Positions 44,365-52,663 are shown, numbered from the stretch's first letter. The stretch is 64,000 bases of DNA from Marivivens geojensis (GCF_023540835.1 NZ_JALKCU010000004.1:1-64000); one strand, 5' to 3'. Numbers and translations: made by a program. The notes: a model not told the origin generated them from the sequence alone.

Positions 44365-45434
44365 CCCCCCACATCATCGCCGCCCGCCGCACTATCGTCG
44401 CCCCCAAGGGTGGCGCATTGTCGGGATACGCGCTGCACGACCTAGCTGCACCTGTGATACTGGCCTGCCTCGCGGACGCTGGATTACGCCCCGAGGACGT
44501 GGACGAAGTTATCCTATCGAATGCCATTGGCGGCGGTGGCAATCCCGCCCGTGTCGCCGCACTCGCCGCTGGTCTGCCTACGCGCGTTGCTGGCCTGTCG
44601 ATTGATCGACAGTGCGCGGGTGGCCTCGATGCGATTGGGATTGCGATGGCGTTGGTGCGCTCTGGTCAGGCCAAGGTCGTTTTGGCGGGCGGCGCAGAGT
44701 CTCACTCGCAACGCCCGATCCGCATGGCGCAAACGCCCGATGGTCCCGTGGCCTACGACCGCCCTCCATTCACCCCATGGCCCGACCGTGACCCTGACCT
44801 AGCCGAGGCCGCGAATGCGCTGAACGTGCCTCGTGAACGGCAAGATGCTTGGGCCATTGATAGCCATGAAAAAGCGGTCTCTGCCCGCACGGCGCTTCGG
44901 TTTGAAATCGTTCCCTTGGGCAACGAACTGGACGATCCGTTCACGCGCCGCCTCGCCCCGCGTTTGGTTGCCCGCGCCTCCGTGGTCACCGGAGAGTTGA
45001 CAGCTGTCAACACCGCCGTGGCTGCCGATGCTGCCGCCTTCTGCCTTGTCGTCGCAGAGGACGTTCTGCCCGACCGCAACGCGCTGATGCTCGCTGACTA
45101 CGCCTGCGTTGGCGGCGATCCGATGAACCCCGCACTGGCTCCGATTTCAGCGATTAAAGCCGTCACAGATGCCGCCGTCGATCAAGTCGAGATGATGGAG
45201 GCCTACGCGGCCCAAGCCATAGCGTGCGTTGAGGGCGCAGGGATAGACCCACGCACCGTCAACCTCAAAGGTGGCGCGTTGGCTCGTGGTCATCCGATTG
45301 GGGCCTCTGGCACGATCCTCATGGTCCGCCTTTACCACGACCTTGCGGGGACAAATCGCACAGGATTGGCCGCAATCGCAGCGGCGGGCGGCATCGGGTC
45401 AGCGATCAAAGTGCAGGGTTTTGGAAAAAGTTGA
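44361..45434 (+). CDS. Degenerate thiolase-family protein
   Basis: 357 residues against the usual 390. The nucleophile is kept as C85 in DRQCAGGLDAIGIA, and the His in ARGHPIGASGTIL. The NEAFA motif reads MEAYA, and the C-terminal C-x-G-G-G segment reads AAIAAAGGIGSA, so the Asn and the second catalytic Cys are missing. It may not act as a normal biosynthetic or degradative thiolase. A parS-like palindrome (44996-45011) lies inside the gene and another covers its stop. Confidence 0.8.
   Translation: MTPHIIAARRTIVAPKGGALSGYALHDLAAPVILACLADAGLRPEDVDEVILSNAIGGGGNPARVAALAAGLPTRVAGLSIDRQCAGGLDAIGIAMALVRSGQAKVVLAGGAESHSQRPIRMAQTPDGPVAYDRPPFTPWPDRDPDLAEAANALNVPRERQDAWAIDSHEKAVSARTALRFEIVPLGNELDDPFTRRLAPRLVARASVVTGELTAVNTAVAADAAAFCLVVAEDVLPDRNALMLADYACVGGDPMNPALAPISAIKAVTDAAVDQVEMMEAYAAQAIACVEGAGIDPRTVNLKGGALARGHPIGASGTILMVRLYHDLAGTNRTGLAAIAAAGGIGSAIKVQGFGKS
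44996..45011. repeat. parS-like palindrome 1 (inside the thiolase gene)
   Basis: GTTGACAGCTGTCAAC, a perfect 16-bp palindrome, identical to the core of the copies around repABC. Here it encodes LTAVN within the thiolase. Its exact match and closeness to the others suggest a real centromere site rather than chance. Confidence 0.6.
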
Positions 45435-45448
45435 CAGCTGTCAACTTT
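45427..45448. repeat. parS-like palindrome 2
   Basis: A perfect 22-bp palindrome: the 16-bp core GTTGACAGCTGTCAAC with AAA and TTT arms. The thiolase TGA stop (45432-45434) lies inside it. Probable RepB/ParB binding site. Confidence 0.8.
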
Positions 45449-45461
45449 CGGATCGGCTGGC

Positions 45462-45483
45462 AAAGTTGACAGCTGTCAACTTT
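45462..45483. repeat. parS-like palindrome 3
   Basis: A second perfect 22-bp copy, 35 bp from copy 2 centre to centre, in the same orientation-neutral form. The TGA stop of the nitroreductase on the minus strand (45476-45478) lies inside it. Confidence 0.8.
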
Positions 45484-46147
45484 CAAACCCACGGAAGGTC
45501 GCAAAGACATCCAACGGGTCACGTTCTGTCCTGAAATCGTTCACTGGGTGGTGCGCCGCATAGCCAATCGCAACGCCTGCGACGACCATTTCATCGGCAT
45601 CCAACCCAAGATGATCATGGACCAGATCACCGTAGTTCGCCATCGCACCAATCCCACAAGCTGCCAACCCCGCATCATGCACGGCGAGCAACATCGTCTG
45701 GATCGCCATCCCGAGGTCCATAAAGCACCCCGCGCCCATATCGCGATGGATCGTAACGATCATACCGACGGGCGCTCCAAAGAAACGGTAATTGTGCTGA
45801 AACTGCGCCTTTCGCCCTTCAAGGTCGCGCTTTTCGATACCCAAAGCATCATAGAGCGCGAAACCAGCCGCTCTCTGACGGGCTTTTAGATCGGCGGGCA
45901 TGGGGCGCGGGAAGTAGCTGTATTCACTGACTTGAGGCCGACCTGCGGCAATCCCGTCGAGGAGTGCATCAGATAAGGACTTCAACGGCGCGCCCGTCAG
46001 GGCATGGAACCGACCAGGCTGAAGGTTCGCACCCGAAGGCGCACAACGGGCCAAGGTCAAAATCGTCTCTAATACAGCGCGATCCACGGGTTTATCCGTG
46101 AACGCACGAACCGAACGACGATCCTCTATGGCCCGCCGCGTTTCCAT
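45476..46147 (-). CDS. Nitroreductase-family FMN protein
   Basis: 223 residues. The N-terminal RRAIEDRRSVRAFTDKPVDRA binds FMN phosphate, and ARCAPSGANLQPGRFHAL and GLAACGIGAMANYGDLVHDHLGL are standard for the fold. It reduces nitro or quinone compounds with NAD(P)H. The ATG shares its A with the bioY stop (TAATG), so it is the last gene of the bioMNY operon, an unusual partner. Confidence 0.88.
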   Translation of the reverse strand: METRRAIEDRRSVRAFTDKPVDRAVLETILTLARCAPSGANLQPGRFHALTGAPLKSLSDALLDGIAAGRPQVSEYSYFPRPMPADLKARQRAAGFALYDALGIEKRDLEGRKAQFQHNYRFFGAPVGMIVTIHRDMGAGCFMDLGMAIQTMLLAVHDAGLAACGIGAMANYGDLVHDHLGLDADEMVVAGVAIGYAAHHPVNDFRTERDPLDVFATFRGFES

Positions 46148-46698
46148 TACTGACGCGACAAAAGGCTCTGCGGACGGGCCTTAACCAAGGCACCAATCAC
46201 AATGGCCGTCAGGACAACTTTGACCAAATCACCGGGGATGTAGGTAGCCATGATGGTGATAGACGCCATCAAACCCTTGTCCGTGAGCATCCAAAAACCG
46301 CCGATGCCCATAGCATAAAGCACCACAATCCCACCGATCAGCGATGCGATGCCGGATGAAACCATCGCATCAATGCGCAGCGACTGCATCACGAGGCCCG
46401 TTACAAAGGCAGCCACCGGAAAACCAACAACAAATCCTGCAGTCGGCGAGACGAACACACCCAAACCGCCGCGTCCGCCAGCCAGCAATGGAAGCCCCAA
46501 AGCGACGAGGCCGATGAACAACAGCATCGACAAACCACCGCGTTTTGCGCCCAAAACGGCACCAGCGAGCATCACGCCAAGGCTCTGCGCTGTCACAGGA
46601 ATGCCCCACGGCATCGGAATCGCAGGCAGAAGCCCTAAAACCGCAACGAGCGCAGCAAAAAGCGCGATCATCACGAGGTCGTTTTCTTTGGTTTGCAT
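46147..46698 (-). CDS. bioY: Biotin transporter S component
   Basis: 183 residues with six hydrophobic segments. The BioY pattern is seen in LGLLPAIPMPWGIPVTAQSLGVMLAGAVLGAKRGGLSMLLFIGLVALGLPLLAGGRGGLGVFVSPTAGFVVGFP. It binds biotin and works with the BioM ATPase and BioN transmembrane unit encoded just upstream. It lies 30 bp from the bioN stop. Confidence 0.94.
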   Translation of the reverse strand: MQTKENDLVMIALFAALVAVLGLLPAIPMPWGIPVTAQSLGVMLAGAVLGAKRGGLSMLLFIGLVALGLPLLAGGRGGLGVFVSPTAGFVVGFPVAAFVTGLVMQSLRIDAMVSSGIASLIGGIVVLYAMGIGGFWMLTDKGLMASITIMATYIPGDLVKVVLTAIVIGALVKARPQSLLSRQ

Positions 46699-46728
46699 GA
46701 TATATCCCCCTATTTGCGGGCTGACATA

Positions 46729-47343
46729 TCAGGGTTTGAACGCCCCATCTAGTCCACCACGCGCCCGCAGAGCGAGCGCCACATGGTCCGCATCCTCCAG
46801 AACGCTAATGATCAGCGGTAGAATGATGTAAAACGTCGGCCGTTTGGTCGAACGCGCACGGAAGGCATCCGACATATGATTGGCCCGTTCCAACAGGACA
46901 GGCACAAACCGAACGACCAACGCGATAGAAAGAGCTAGAGGCTTGGGTGACAAACCGACAAAGCGGGCAGGGGAGGCGAGCCAGATCACGAGGTCAATCA
47001 GATCGTCCAATCGGGTCGAAAGCGTCACTAAATTGGCCAAACTCACAGCAGTTGCCAACCGCAACACAATCGCAAATCCTGTCACGGGATCACCCAGAAC
47101 AATCTGCCAGAGCAGGATAAACCCAAGGAAAAACCGCAGCGGCTTTAGCATCCTGAGCCCGTGGGCAGCAAATTTAGTCCCAAATGCAAAGTAGAGTAGG
47201 GCAGTGAGACCCGCGGCGCCGGATAGTAAAATAGGTGAATTCAGCAGGAATAGGGTCACAATTGCGATAGATAACAAGCCTAGTTTGATGCCCGCGCGCC
47301 AGTCATGCAGCGGTGTACGGATTTCAGAGGTGAGTGTCAGCAT
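46729..47343 (-). CDS. bioN: Biotin transporter T component (EcfT type)
   Basis: 204 residues with four or five hydrophobic segments and the ECF coupling motifs with Ala-Arg-Gly near the C-terminus (ARSTKRP and ALALRARGG), which contact the ATPase. Its start overlaps the end of bioM by 20 bp. Together with BioM and BioY it makes a dedicated biotin ECF transporter, as is usual in Rhodobacterales. Confidence 0.9.
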   Translation of the reverse strand: MLTLTSEIRTPLHDWRAGIKLGLLSIAIVTLFLLNSPILLSGAAGLTALLYFAFGTKFAAHGLRMLKPLRFFLGFILLWQIVLGDPVTGFAIVLRLATAVSLANLVTLSTRLDDLIDLVIWLASPARFVGLSPKPLALSIALVVRFVPVLLERANHMSDAFRARSTKRPTFYIILPLIISVLEDADHVALALRARGGLDGAFKP

Positions 47344-48022
47344 CCTCAGCCTCCATCACACGCAAATAGTCGGGCAAAACGGTATAGGGGGTACCATCAG
47401 CGATGACTTTACCCGCTTCGATCCAGATCACACGATCATAATCAGCAATAATTGAAGGATCATGAGTGATATGAATCAGTGTCTGATCTAGCTGATTTAG
47501 TCTCTTTTGGAGCGCTCTCGTGGTCGGAATATCCAACCCGCTGAATGGTTCGTCTAAAATGATCACAGCTGGGGCCATGGCGAGGACCGACATAAGGCAC
47601 ACAAGGTGGCGTTGCCCCTGACTTAGGGTCGAAACAGGCCGCTTTGCCCAATCCGATTTGCCAAAATTAGCCAGAAGATTGGACGTTTCTTCTGCCGCAT
47701 CCGGTTTCGAACGGCCGAGCTGTCGCAGTCCGAAAGATATTTCCTCTTCAACGGTCGGGAAAATGATCTGATGATCTGGATTCTGGAACAAAATGCCCAC
47801 AGCAGACAGCGCTGCCTTTCGATCCTTCAGAACATCAACACCATTTATCAGAATTCGACCCTGTTCTGGACGTATTAGACCCGAAATTGCCTTTGCCAGT
47901 GTCGATTTTCCCGATCCATTGCGTCCTACAATTGCCACCCGCGCCTCCGATAGTTCGAGGGTTACCGTGTCGAGGACAGCTTTGTCGCCGTAGTGGCATG
48001 AGAGGGATTGAATTTGGATCAT
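47324..48022 (-). CDS. bioM: Biotin transporter ATP-binding component
   Basis: 232 residues. Walker A GRNGSGKS, Q-loop in FQNPDHQIIF, signature LSQGQRHLVCLM and Walker B VIILDEPFSGLD are all in order, with the H-loop in LIHITHDPS. First gene of bioMNY-nitroreductase, 55 bp after the repC stop. A parS-like palindrome lies between repC and bioM. Confidence 0.93.
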   Translation of the reverse strand: MIQIQSLSCHYGDKAVLDTVTLELSEARVAIVGRNGSGKSTLAKAISGLIRPEQGRILINGVDVLKDRKAALSAVGILFQNPDHQIIFPTVEEEISFGLRQLGRSKPDAAEETSNLLANFGKSDWAKRPVSTLSQGQRHLVCLMSVLAMAPAVIILDEPFSGLDIPTTRALQKRLNQLDQTLIHITHDPSIIADYDRVIWIEAGKVIADGTPYTVLPDYLRVMEAEDADTHL

Positions 48023-48065
48023 ATGGCTAAGGGGTCATAGCTGGTTAACGATGTAAAGAGGCGAG

Positions 48066-48083
48066 AGTTGACAGCTGTCAACT
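48066..48083. repeat. parS-like palindrome 4
   Basis: A perfect 18-bp palindrome with the GTTGACAGCTGTCAAC core. The repC TGA stop (48078-48080) lies within it, so it marks the end of the replication gene and sits upstream of bioM. Confidence 0.8.
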
Positions 48084-49199
48084 TTGTCGGCGAGCGAGGG
48101 CAATGATCATGGGCATTGGTGAAAATCCGCCTTCTTCGGCCTTTTGAGTTAATCGGCGAAGATAACCACCAGGGGATTTTATTTCCCCCATGCGCTGTAG
48201 AATACCCGCACAGACCACAGAGGTGTTTTTAGGCCCCATGATTTTCATGGCATGTTCCCACGTTTCGGCAGAGATACCCATCATGGCTTTGATGACTGAC
48301 ATTGCCGAAATGAAATCGTGCCAACTGCGGAGCGGTCTATTGGTAAAATCCGCGACGTCTGGACAAGCAGTTAAGACCATGGGCAATGGTACTGTGCTTT
48401 GTTCAGATTCATTGGAAGTGTTATTTGAATTAGATTGGTGGCGTTCATTTTGGCTGTCGGTGCCGCTCATTTCTGGTGTTTTACCAACAGCCATTCCCAG
48501 CAATTGATGCAGGTTTTCCACAAGAGCATGGAGTCGTGTTTTAAGCGAAGTTAGTGTCGAAATGTCCAATTTTCGGCGGAGCATTTTACCAAGTTCGATC
48601 AGGGCTTCTCGAGGTTTCGTCCAGCGTTCGTCGGCGTGATCTTCCATGCCGAAACTGATCAATTTGTCAGCGTCGCGTTTTAGGATAACGACTGTATCGC
48701 GCAGTTCTTTTTTTTGCGCGTCTTCTTCGCGAATTTTGCTGGCTGTTTCGATGATTTCGTCAGCGCGCACCAAAAGAGGTCGCAGATCAAAGCCGTAGGC
48801 TCGTAGAACACCCGTTCTGCTTTTTACGGCGTAGCGTTTACCATTCGGGCTATCATTGCGCAGAATGATACCGGCCTCGACCAGCGCCGCGATATGACGG
48901 CGCAACGTGCTCTCTGGCATTCCATGAGCACGGGAAGACAGCGTTTCGTTGGACGGAAACACAATCAATTGTTCAGACGTGGAAAGGTCATCACCGCGGT
49001 GAAAGGTTAACAGAGCGTTCAAGACCGTCAGATCGCGGTCAGAGAGCCCAAATTCCTTACGTGCGGTGCACAGTTCGCGGAAAAGTTCCCATTTATTGGC
49101 GGTCGGAAGGGCAGGGGCCTGTTGGCGAAGGGCGGCGCGTTCAATCAAACCAGCCGTTACCGGTCGCCGCCCGAAAGGCGTCGTTGCGTAAATGTCCAT
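48078..49199 (-). CDS. repC: Replication initiator RepC
   Basis: 373 residues. The N-terminal half has the RepC winged-helix layout (FGLSDRDLTVLNALLTFHRGDD, LIVFPSNETLSSRAHGMPESTLRRHIAALVEAGIILRNDSPNGKRYAVK). The C-terminal half (SWHDFISAMSVIKAMMGIS, GGYLRRLTQKAE) matches the family. RepC starts replication, usually at an origin inside its own gene. It is last in the repABC operon, 186 bp after repB, with the ctRNA region between. Confidence 0.94.
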   Translation of the reverse strand: MDIYATTPFGRRPVTAGLIERAALRQQAPALPTANKWELFRELCTARKEFGLSDRDLTVLNALLTFHRGDDLSTSEQLIVFPSNETLSSRAHGMPESTLRRHIAALVEAGIILRNDSPNGKRYAVKSRTGVLRAYGFDLRPLLVRADEIIETASKIREEDAQKKELRDTVVILKRDADKLISFGMEDHADERWTKPREALIELGKMLRRKLDISTLTSLKTRLHALVENLHQLLGMAVGKTPEMSGTDSQNERHQSNSNNTSNESEQSTVPLPMVLTACPDVADFTNRPLRSWHDFISAMSVIKAMMGISAETWEHAMKIMGPKNTSVVCAGILQRMGEIKSPGGYLRRLTQKAEEGGFSPMPMIIALARRQS

Positions 49200-49245
49200 A
49201 GTTTATCACGGAGCAAAACTTTTTTGCCCGCCAGATTCGACGCCT

Positions 49246-49261
49246 GTTGACAGCTGTCAAC
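49246..49261. repeat. parS-like palindrome 5 (repB-repC intergenic)
   Basis: GTTGACAGCTGTCAAC, perfect 16-bp copy, 47 bp upstream of repC. Its TTGACA on the plus strand also serves as the -35 box of the predicted ctRNA promoter. Confidence 0.8.
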
Positions 49262-49275
49262 TTTAGCCTGATATT
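49247..49275 (+). promoter_or_regulatory. Predicted ctRNA promoter
   Basis: TTGACA at 49247-49252 and GATATT at 49270-49275 with a 17-nt spacer, on the strand opposite repABC. A start near 49282 would give an RNA ending at the hairpin below. The -35 is part of a parS-like palindrome. Confidence 0.6.
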
Positions 49276-49281
49276 CGGAAG

Positions 49282-49337
49282 TGCTAAAACACGAATAGGG
49301 CTCTCTGAGGTATCTGCTTTGGGGGGCCTTTTTCTTT
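49282..49337 (+). ncRNA. Predicted counter-transcribed RNA (ctRNA, incA type) of repABC
   Basis: In repABC plasmids a small antisense RNA from the repB-repC gap lowers RepC synthesis. Here, on the antisense strand, a hairpin (AGGGCTCTC at 49297-49305 with GGGGGGCCT at 49321-49329, one bulged G and some G-U pairs, 15-nt loop) is followed by TTTTTCTTT. With the promoter above, the RNA would be about 56 nt, the size known for this class. The hairpin would act both as terminator and as target loop. Confidence 0.65.
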
Positions 49338-49385
49338 GGGTTTTGCTGGGTCGTGCCTCCTAAGTTGTTGTTGCTGCTCTATTAT

Positions 49386-50282
49386 TCAGCCGTTCGATTG
49401 TTTCCAATCGCGGTGAATTTCTTTCAGATGCTCTACCAACCAATCGTCAAAGCCGTCTTTGGGGAGGGTGAGCACTGTTTTATTCGGTTTACGGGCAACC
49501 TGCGCGATCTCTGCACCGTTGGCGGTGATCCGGTTCGGTTTGGCTGCGGGCGTTTTGGGCAAGGTTAGAGACTTAAAAACCGCCTCGAACCGTTCATCCG
49601 ATCCTTCGCCAACCGCGTTGGCGGTGAGATCCCGACCGTTGAGCTGATCGGCAAGTTTGCTCCACCGATCGCGGCCGATAGAGGGCGCTGCACCGATGGC
49701 TTCGATCAGGGACAGGGGAATCGAGTCGACAATCGACAGCATCCGCGAAATCACGGTTTTATCGACGTTGAGCGCGTCGCAGATCACCTTGCGTTCGTAA
49801 CCAGCGTCCCGCATCTGGCGGGCAAAGTTGGCGCGTTCGATGAATGACAGATCGCGACGGGCAGAGTTTTCCTGACCCTGAGCAATCACCAGTTCACGGT
49901 CGTTTAAGACCCTAACCATAGCCGCGATGGGCTGTTTTAGCAGTTTCAGAGCCGCAACACGCCGCCGACCATAGACCACCTGATAGCGTTCGGGGTCATT
50001 CGGGTTTGGGCGCAGCAGAACGGGGACTTGTTGCCCGTAAAGTTTAATACTTTCGGCGAGGGCAGGGATGTCATCTGTTTCCAGACGGTCCTGCATTCCC
50101 GCATCGTCGATCATCCGCGGATCAACCTGAATGATCGAGCGGGATTTGAGTTCGGCGATGGATTGGCTGACCGCGCCGATAGCACCTTTGCCGTATCGGG
50201 GTTTGGACGGATCAACGCGGGTTTCAGTCGCGGGTGCGGCGGTGTTGTCCATTAAGTCGGTCAAAATACCTTTACGCGCCAT
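49386..50282 (-). CDS. repB: Partition protein RepB (ParB type)
   Basis: 298 residues from MARKGILTDLMDN. The ParB/RepB nuclease-like domain has GQQVPVLLRPNPNDPERYQVVYGRRRVAALK and QGQENSARRDLSFIERANFARQM, followed by the helix-turn-helix ICDALNVDKTVISRMLSI. It binds parS palindromes. It overlaps repA by 11 bp. The longer frame from 50309 is less likely. Confidence 0.94.
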   Translation of the reverse strand: MARKGILTDLMDNTAAPATETRVDPSKPRYGKGAIGAVSQSIAELKSRSIIQVDPRMIDDAGMQDRLETDDIPALAESIKLYGQQVPVLLRPNPNDPERYQVVYGRRRVAALKLLKQPIAAMVRVLNDRELVIAQGQENSARRDLSFIERANFARQMRDAGYERKVICDALNVDKTVISRMLSIVDSIPLSLIEAIGAAPSIGRDRWSKLADQLNGRDLTANAVGEGSDERFEAVFKSLTLPKTPAAKPNRITANGAEIAQVARKPNKTVLTLPKDGFDDWLVEHLKEIHRDWKQSNG

Positions 50283-51471
50283 TGGTCCGCCCCCATGCCT
50301 CTTGAACAAGTGTCTCTATTTCACCGCAAACGGCTGAAATACTCTCAATCGCGCGGTCATAGGTCGACCGCGTGAACTGGGCCTTTTCAATCTCCCACAA
50401 GGTTTGTTTTGTCAGGCCAGCGTCCGAAATCGCGGTCGACTTCAGCATGGTGTGGTTCAAAACATGCTCTCCGAACATGGAGCGCATGAAAGACACCATT
50501 TGGTTTTGCGGACCATCGCCCGGTTCGTAGCGGGTCACCACATAACGCAACCAGTCGTAGGACATGTCACCGCCTGCTTCGGCGACAACGCCAAGCAGGT
50601 TTGATGTCATCAATAGGAATTGACACATCGACATAACGTCGAGCATCTGCGGGTGAACCGTCACTAATACGGCGGTAGCGGCCGATAGGGCCGACATTGT
50701 TAAGAACCCCAACTGGGGCGGGCAGTCTACGATAACCACGTCATAATCCTCTTCCACATCAGCGAGCGCGTCGCCCACTCTAGTGAAAAAAAGGTTACCA
50801 TCCCGTTGGGCCAGCGCGCGGGGGGTATCGTGCTCGAACTCCATGAGGTCGAGGTTGCCCGGAATAATGTCCAGATTTCGGAAGTAAGTCTTTTGAATCA
50901 CGTCACGAATTGGAACGGGGTTGTCATAGCGGATCGCGTCATAAAGCGTTCCACCGTCCAGAAGGTCGAATTCTGGCTGGAACCCGTGCAACGCCGAGAA
51001 TGACGCCTGAGGGTCGATGTCGATTGCCAAAACACGGTAACCGTCCAGCGCCATCTTCTGTGCGAGGTGGGCCGAGGTCGTTGTTTTACCAGAGCCACCT
51101 TTGAAGTTGATGACCGAAATCACCTGCAGGTGATCGCCATCGCGGCGACCGGGCATATAGGTGCCGGGAGCCTTAGCGCCTTTTTCGAGGTATTCGCGAA
51201 GAGCGACGATATCGTCTGGCGAATAATAGCGGCGTCCGTTGCCGCGGATCTCAGGCTCTGGTCCTTTGGAATCGAGACTAAGCTTGCGCAAATAGGCATC
51301 TTTGACGCCAAGAAGGTCGGCGACTTCACCACTGGTGAACTTGCGCAGCTCTTTGGTCGCGTTCGGCGGGAAAAGCTGGGCACGGTGTGCTTGCAACCGC
51401 TCTGACAGCATCGCGGCGTGTTGACCAACGATGGTATCAATACGTAGGTTTGTCTTGGGTTCTTGACCCAT
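50272..51471 (-). CDS. repA: Partition ATPase RepA (ParA type)
   Basis: 399 residues from MGQEPKTNLRID, with GAGAGGG 4 nt before. Residues 35-95 are an N-terminal DNA-binding region. The deviant Walker A is FKGGSGKTTTSAHLAQKMA, with IDIDPQASFSALHGF and VIVDCPPQLGFL following. RepA drives partition and, with RepB, represses its own operon. A GTG 30 nt upstream is an alternative start. Confidence 0.94.
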   Translation of the reverse strand: MGQEPKTNLRIDTIVGQHAAMLSERLQAHRAQLFPPNATKELRKFTSGEVADLLGVKDAYLRKLSLDSKGPEPEIRGNGRRYYSPDDIVALREYLEKGAKAPGTYMPGRRDGDHLQVISVINFKGGSGKTTTSAHLAQKMALDGYRVLAIDIDPQASFSALHGFQPEFDLLDGGTLYDAIRYDNPVPIRDVIQKTYFRNLDIIPGNLDLMEFEHDTPRALAQRDGNLFFTRVGDALADVEEDYDVVIVDCPPQLGFLTMSALSAATAVLVTVHPQMLDVMSMCQFLLMTSNLLGVVAEAGGDMSYDWLRYVVTRYEPGDGPQNQMVSFMRSMFGEHVLNHTMLKSTAISDAGLTKQTLWEIEKAQFTRSTYDRAIESISAVCGEIETLVQEAWGRTNGA

Positions 51472-51509
51472 CTGACCCTCTCTTCTCGCCTCTGTGGCCA
51501 CCGTTTGTT

Positions 51510-51523
51510 ACGGTTTTTGCCGT
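51510..51523 (-). promoter_or_regulatory. Possible repABC operator
   Basis: ACGG (51510-51513) and CCGT (51520-51523) form a short inverted repeat with a 6-nt T-rich spacer, 39 bp upstream of repA. TAATATA is nearby (around 51541-51547 on the minus strand) as a -10 candidate. RepA/RepB autoregulation acts on this kind of site. The match is short. Confidence 0.3.
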
Positions 51524-51691
51524 TATTTTCGTATTTTGCGTATATTACTGCGACAGGATTTGGATTTTGGCAAGAGTTTTCCACAGATTTTGTGCAAACT
51601 TCTTTTTAGGTTGAGTGGTTGCACTTCGCCCAGAGTTGAGACCAAAGTCGCGACGTTGCTCGATATGACTATATGTTAAGGCTTTTGCGAC

Positions 51692-52663
51692 ATGACTCGT
51701 AGTTCACATATCGACCGCGTGATGCAGTCCCTTTCGTCCGGATCGGCGGCGGCACGGTCCCGTTTGGCAGCATCATGGCTGCGGTCGGCAAAGAACTACG
51801 GACTCGACCCTGCGATGCGCGAAATGCGCGACTCGCTCGATTCGACATCGTTAAAGGATCGTTGCACCGCGATGGAGCGTGTGTTGCACGTGGCGGCACC
51901 GAAATTGGACAACCTGTTTGGTTTGATCGGGCATTCTGGTTGCGGCGTTCTACTGACGGACGCGGATGGGATCGTTTTGGAAAAACGCTGTTCCGATGGC
52001 GATTCCGAAGTGTTCAAGGAATGGGGCCTCTGGCCCGGTCACGATTGGAGCGAGGCGGCCGAGGGCACAAACGGCATCGGCACCTGTTTGGCAGAGCAAC
52101 GTCAGATCACAATTCACCGCACAGACCATTTCATGGCGAAGAATATCGCGATGAGCTGCATGGATGCGCCGATTTTCGGACCTGACGGCGCGTTGATTGC
52201 CGCGCTTGATGTGTCGTCGGCGCGTGCGGATCAGACCGAAGGTTACAACCGTTTGATCGGTGCGATGGTGGTTCAGACCGCCCAGCAGATCGAGGCCGAG
52301 GTGTTTCGGTCGTCGTTTGCCGGAAAACGTATCCTCGTCGCCGAAGGTGACGCGACGGGTGCGGCGCTTTTGGCGGTGGATGGCGACGATATTGTCGTCG
52401 GTGCAACGCGCGCGGCACGTAAGGCCTTTGGTCTGAACGCTATGGGTCATCTTGCGCCACGTCCTGCGGTCGACCTTTTGGGGCGTGACGGGCAGGAAAG
52501 AGGCTTTGACCGTGGGGAAAAGGCTGCGGTGAAACGCGCGCTTGTCCGTGCCGAGGGCAATGTGTCCGCTGCCGCCCGTGCCTTAGGCATTGGGCGCGCC
52601 ACGATGTATCGCCGTATGAAACGCCTCGGCCTCAGCGAAAGTGGCGCTGACCTGTCTCAGTAG
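51692..52663 (+). CDS. GAF-Fis transcriptional regulator without AAA+ domain
   Basis: 323 residues. The N-terminus (SLSSGSAAARSRLAASWLRSAKNYGLDPA) is typical of AcoR-like regulators. A GAF domain follows (about 75-210: GVLLTDADGIVLEKR, AEGTNGIGTCLAEQRQITIHRTDHF). The C-terminal Fis helix-turn-helix is VKRALVRAEGNVSAAARALGIGRATMYRRMKRLGL. The central sigma-54 ATPase of AcoR is absent, so it cannot remodel sigma-54 polymerase. It probably senses a small molecule and controls the aldehyde dehydrogenase gene downstream. Confidence 0.9.
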   Translation: MTRSSHIDRVMQSLSSGSAAARSRLAASWLRSAKNYGLDPAMREMRDSLDSTSLKDRCTAMERVLHVAAPKLDNLFGLIGHSGCGVLLTDADGIVLEKRCSDGDSEVFKEWGLWPGHDWSEAAEGTNGIGTCLAEQRQITIHRTDHFMAKNIAMSCMDAPIFGPDGALIAALDVSSARADQTEGYNRLIGAMVVQTAQQIEAEVFRSSFAGKRILVAEGDATGAALLAVDGDDIVVGATRAARKAFGLNAMGHLAPRPAVDLLGRDGQERGFDRGEKAAVKRALVRAEGNVSAAARALGIGRATMYRRMKRLGLSESGADLSQ

